Source: Anaerolineae bacterium (lineage in GTDB: Bacteria; Chloroflexota; Anaerolineae; 4572-78; J111). Taken from it: a stretch of DNA of 35,313 nucleotides. The stretch spans positions 1 through 35,313 of the forward strand of contig JAFGNV010000082.1 in NCBI GenBank assembly GCA_016926805.1. The letters run 5' to 3'. The notes under the pieces are model-generated. The model had not been told where the DNA came from. It searched no databases and was given only the letters and a program-made list of their open reading frames with translations. Position numbers and translations under genes: made by a program. Positions 33,173 to 35,313 of this stretch are shown piece after piece; position 1 is the first letter of the stretch, and each line of letters begins with the position of its first letter.

Positions 33173-33373
33173 ATCGTTGCCCTTAAATAATTAGGCCCTA
33201 TTTTTGTCCGGCATCCTCAATTTGTTTTAAGCGACGACAGGCGATACCATTGGCCTTTCAACGCAGGTTGTACGCGAAAGGGGGTAGCCTCCGAGGATAA
33301 GGTCCGTCACAGCCGCAAGCAAGGCGCGCCAACGCTGCGCCAGCCGACGGGCCGCAGCCATAAGGAAAAAGCC
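33173..33373 (-). other. GC-rich non-coding region with stem-loop potential between tspO-like and helicase genes
   Basis: No gene is visible. On either strand 33245-33286 can fold: TACC and CCTTTC pair with GAAAGG and GGTA with a small bulge. GCTGCG/CGCAGC near 33334-33357 gives another stem. It could be a 3' UTR of the TspO-like gene, an upstream part of the helicase leader, or an unrelated repeat. Confidence 0.35.
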
Positions 33374-34165
33374 TCAGGCAGCTGCCTCTTTGGAAAGGGT
33401 GACTCGCGCTTTACGTTGTTTGGTGACGATTACCCCCGCCACCAGGGCCAGCACAACCAATCCCGTGGCCACCCATGTTGCGATAGACACCACAGGCGTG
33501 TTGCTATACTTGACCGCGATTCCCATAAAGGCCCAGATGATGACCAGCACATAGGCCACATCACCCCGGATGAAACTTATTGCCCAGGCCAACCCCACCC
33601 CGACCAATAGCATGATTACGGTCCAGACTTCGGCACTAAGGCCCCATCTGCCCCAATTCAGATAATCCAACACCGAGGCGACATTGGCAATAGTTGCCAC
33701 TGTGATCCACCCCAGGTAGATACTGAAGGGCACATGCACCAACCATTGTGCAACTGCTGGAACTATCGTTTGTCCAATGCCCAACCATACATAAATGGCA
33801 ATCAGTAGTAGCAATAACGCAATCATGGCTATCAGGGTCAAGGGGAAATATTCGTAGTGCCAGAGAAATAGCCAGGCTATGTTGGCCAGACAACTCAGCG
33901 CAAACGGATACCCAATTCGGCGCAAATGCGGATTCTCTCGCTGGGATGGCAGGGCTTGATAGACGGCAAAAACAACAAGGCCCAGATAGATCAGTCCCCA
34001 GATGGAGAAGACATAGCCCGCCGGAACAAAATATACCTGGAACCGATCCGAGATTTCACCCGTCGTTTGGCCGTTCAGCGGTAGCGCATTGGCTAGCCCG
34101 TTGATGACAATGGTTGCAATAACGGCCACAATAACCACTGCTTGTCGAAGAATATCTTTGTTCAT
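33374..34165 (-). CDS. TspO/MBR-related membrane protein
   Basis: 263 residues with about eight TM helices. The N-terminal half has the recognisable stretch VINGLANALPLNG and FVPAGYVFSIWGLIYLGL, which resembles the WxPPGYVF-WxxLY region of TspO/MBR proteins, and later Trp-rich helices. TspO proteins bind porphyrins and other hydrophobic ligands; this longer relative is less well characterised, so ligand and role are not assigned. A GTG at 34174 extends the frame by three codons, but the AGGAG on the minus strand is correctly spaced only for the ATG ending at 34165. It runs in the same direction as the helicase, 317 bp upstream, with the helicase having its own promoter. Confidence 0.82.
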   Translation of the reverse strand: MNKDILRQAVVIVAVIATIVINGLANALPLNGQTTGEISDRFQVYFVPAGYVFSIWGLIYLGLVVFAVYQALPSQRENPHLRRIGYPFALSCLANIAWLFLWHYEYFPLTLIAMIALLLLLIAIYVWLGIGQTIVPAVAQWLVHVPFSIYLGWITVATIANVASVLDYLNWGRWGLSAEVWTVIMLLVGVGLAWAISFIRGDVAYVLVIIWAFMGIAVKYSNTPVVSIATWVATGLVVLALVAGVIVTKQRKARVTLSKEAAA

Positions 34166-34283
34166 TCTATCCACTCTCCTTGCTTCTAAATTTGTTCACA
34201 GGGAACATTTGCTTCACAACAACAATACCCCTTAACGATACCTCAAAAGACCAATGGAGTTGTGTCTCAGGATCGAGATTTAA

Positions 34284-34382
34284 CTATCCGATTCCTTGTT
34301 CAACCAGCCATTGATTAATGATCTCCGTGGTTTGATGATAGTTGTGTTCCATCATCAGGTTATGCCCTGCGCCTTCAATCCC
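34284..34382 (-). pseudogene. C-terminal remnant of an alpha/beta-hydrolase gene
   Basis: A minus-strand frame ending in TAG (34284-34286) reads IEGAGHNLMMEHNYHQTTE then IINQWLVEQGIG, which is the typical end of alpha/beta hydrolases with the catalytic His in GAGHN. Upstream in the same frame the sequence loses similarity (TTGKLWLGTGIGSSAG), and no nucleophile or earlier domain is found. It is a decayed fragment. The rest of 34166-34521 shows no gene. Confidence 0.6.
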
Positions 34383-34521
34383 CGCTGATGACCCTATCCC
34401 GGTGCCAAGCCATAATTTGCCTGTTGTAAGTTTAAACCTGGTGGTCACTGTATTCCCTCTCGGTAGAGATAGAACCTTGTCCTGTCTCTACCTCAAAAAC
34501 CTTATCTGGACAACTATCGAG

Positions 34522-35052
34522 TTATGGCTTAACTGGCCTTTGCAGCAGCAGGTCTTGTTGCGGGTCATCGCCGAGTTGAAAAATCTGCGTGCCTACCTCC
34601 ACAAAGCCCCATTGGCGGTAAAAGGCAAGCGCGCGCTGGTTGCGTTCCCAGACATCCAGCCAGATTGTGTCGCAGCCTCGTTGTCCGGCTTCGTTGAGGC
34701 AGGCCTGCATCAAGGTGGCGCCGACGCCACAACCAATCCATTCCTGGCGGGCATATATGCGCACGATTTCTATGGGATGTAAGCCGGTTATCTTCGCCGG
34801 AGATTGACCTTCTCTTAATCTGGCAAACCCCACGGCTACGCCATTAATTTCGGCAATCAAGAATACGGATGACGGGTCGGCCAATTCCGCTGCCTGTTTT
34901 TCCGGGCCAAACGAGCCGGCCAGATAAGCCGCCATGTTCTCCGGCGTATTATCGGCGGCAAAGGTATCATAAAACGTACGGGCGCCTAATTTGGCCAGCA
35001 GAACATTGTCGGCGGCGGTGGCGTAACGGACGTTGATGTTGGTTTCTTCCAT
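34522..35052 (-). CDS. GNAT-family N-acetyltransferase
   Basis: 176 residues covering a complete GNAT fold. The acetyl-CoA pyrophosphate loop is IGCGVGATLMQACL (106-119), preceded by the beta-4 strand EIVRIYARQEW. The C-terminal NQRALAFYRQWGFVEVG (138-154) is typical of RimI-like and small-molecule acetyltransferases. The N-terminus VRYATAADNVLLAKLG matches the family start. The substrate cannot be told from sequence. ATG 35050-35052 is followed upstream by a short gap to the DinB-like fragment, which is on the same strand and ends 16 nt before it, so the two genes may once have formed an operon. Confidence 0.92.
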   Translation of the reverse strand: MEETNINVRYATAADNVLLAKLGARTFYDTFAADNTPENMAAYLAGSFGPEKQAAELADPSSVFLIAEINGVAVGFARLREGQSPAKITGLHPIEIVRIYARQEWIGCGVGATLMQACLNEAGQRGCDTIWLDVWERNQRALAFYRQWGFVEVGTQIFQLGDDPQQDLLLQRPVKP

Positions 35053-35067
35053 AACGATGAAATTGCC

Positions 35068-35232
35068 TTAACTGGGTTTCAACGCCACCCAATCAACATC
35101 AATGTTGGCCCTGGTTCCCAATCGTTCGCAAAGTTCGCCGGTGTGCTGCATCAGGTGGCGGATGTTGTAGAATTGAAGTTCCAATTTACCAAACGGGAGC
35201 CAGTGGAAGCCCGACTCGTCCTCCAGATCTAA
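35068..35232 (-). pseudogene. 3' fragment of a DinB-superfamily gene
   Basis: The minus-strand frame reads DLEDESGFHWLPFGKLELQ, YNIRHLMQHTGELCERLG and IDVDWVALKPS, then TAA (35068-35070). The HLMQHTGEL segment is the C-terminal metal-ligand helix of DinB/YfiT-like four-helix proteins, often thiol transferases. An in-frame stop lies just upstream (about 35242-35244), so the first two thirds of the gene are missing. Beyond that point the sequence is unlike a DinB gene and may be a mobile element or a rearrangement. Confidence 0.65.
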
Positions 35233-35236
35233 GAGC

Positions 35237-35313
35237 GTGTTTTAAAAGTTATGTTGAGCTAATTGCACCTTTACAAGTAAACGGCCTTGTTTCGGGCTAA
35301 ACGTTGGAGCATG
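35237..35313. other. unassigned window edge next to the DinB break
   Basis: The bases after the DinB fragment (GTTTTAAAAGTTATGTTGAG and onwards) do not continue it. The plus strand ends with an ATG at 35311-35313 that may begin another gene. No homology can be assigned to so short a stretch. Confidence 0.25.

Noticed and set aside
33300..33373. Integron attC-like site in the GC-rich block
   Set aside because: No RYYYAAC/GTTRRRY core pair fits and there is no integrase nearby.
34342..34782. Plus-strand open frame of 146 codons
   Set aside because: It is antisense to the GNAT gene and the hydrolase remnant, and has no ribosome site or domain.

Overview
The window looks like a chromosomal segment of an uncultured, moderately GC-rich bacterium, most likely Chloroflexota (Anaerolineae-like). 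This is inferred from gene style: AAA-like ATPases with Thr/Pro-rich linkers, a lipoprotein PBP with a TPTPTP tether, multi-GAF SpoIIE phosphatases, large GT-C glycosyltransferases with C-terminal beta modules, and cohesin/dockerin modules. No rRNA, tRNA or CRISPR array was seen, and taxonomy was not tested by any search.

Layout. 1-1170: a decayed IS630-type insertion sequence (frameshifted, with an altered DDE motif) sits about 30 bp past the end of a class B penicillin-binding protein lipoprotein (1194-3329, minus). The PBP promoter is divergent from a two-gene operon (3595-9095): a 1223-residue pseudo-receiver/PAS/4xGAF/SpoIIE phosphatase and a membrane-TPR protein. 9096-9445 is non-coding and ends in a permuted 9-mer inverted repeat. 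9446-14271 holds two overlapping GT-C membrane glycosyltransferase paralogues. 14392-18820 is a more AT-rich two-gene cassette of AAA-like ATPases. Its second protein joins a cytoplasmic ATPase, one TM helix, TPRs, a cohesin-like domain and a dockerin in one chain. 19093-26780 returns to envelope glycan genes: a GT-C enzyme with TPR tail, an LPG-synthase-type flippase-like protein, a DPM1/ArnC-like GT2, another GT-C enzyme and MurJ. 26860-30864 is a second two-gene ATPase cassette (soluble ATPase with a helical N-terminal domain, plus a polytopic membrane ATPase). The rest is mostly minus strand: a small helical orphan (30918-31388), a TA-flanked MITE, a DEAD-box RNA helicase with an intrinsic terminator in its leader, a TspO/MBR-like protein, an alpha/beta-hydrolase remnant, a GNAT acetyltransferase and a truncated DinB-like fragment.

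How it may work together (inference). The core is an envelope glycoconjugate locus. The GT2 would make polyprenyl-phosphate sugar, GT-C enzymes would use it outside the membrane, and MurJ and the flippase-like protein are membrane partners. Interleaved ATPase cassettes look like signalling or conflict-type NTPases, one reaching the cell surface through a cohesin-dockerin module.

The least expected structure is a set of heptanucleotide tandem arrays, often exactly five copies (35 nt), read through in frame inside hydrophilic loops of the glycosyltransferases or across a stop codon. They resemble the STRR repeats of cyanobacteria. Two longer palindromic elements (22100-22235 and 31550-31706) share TGTCATT(T/G)CGAG arms.
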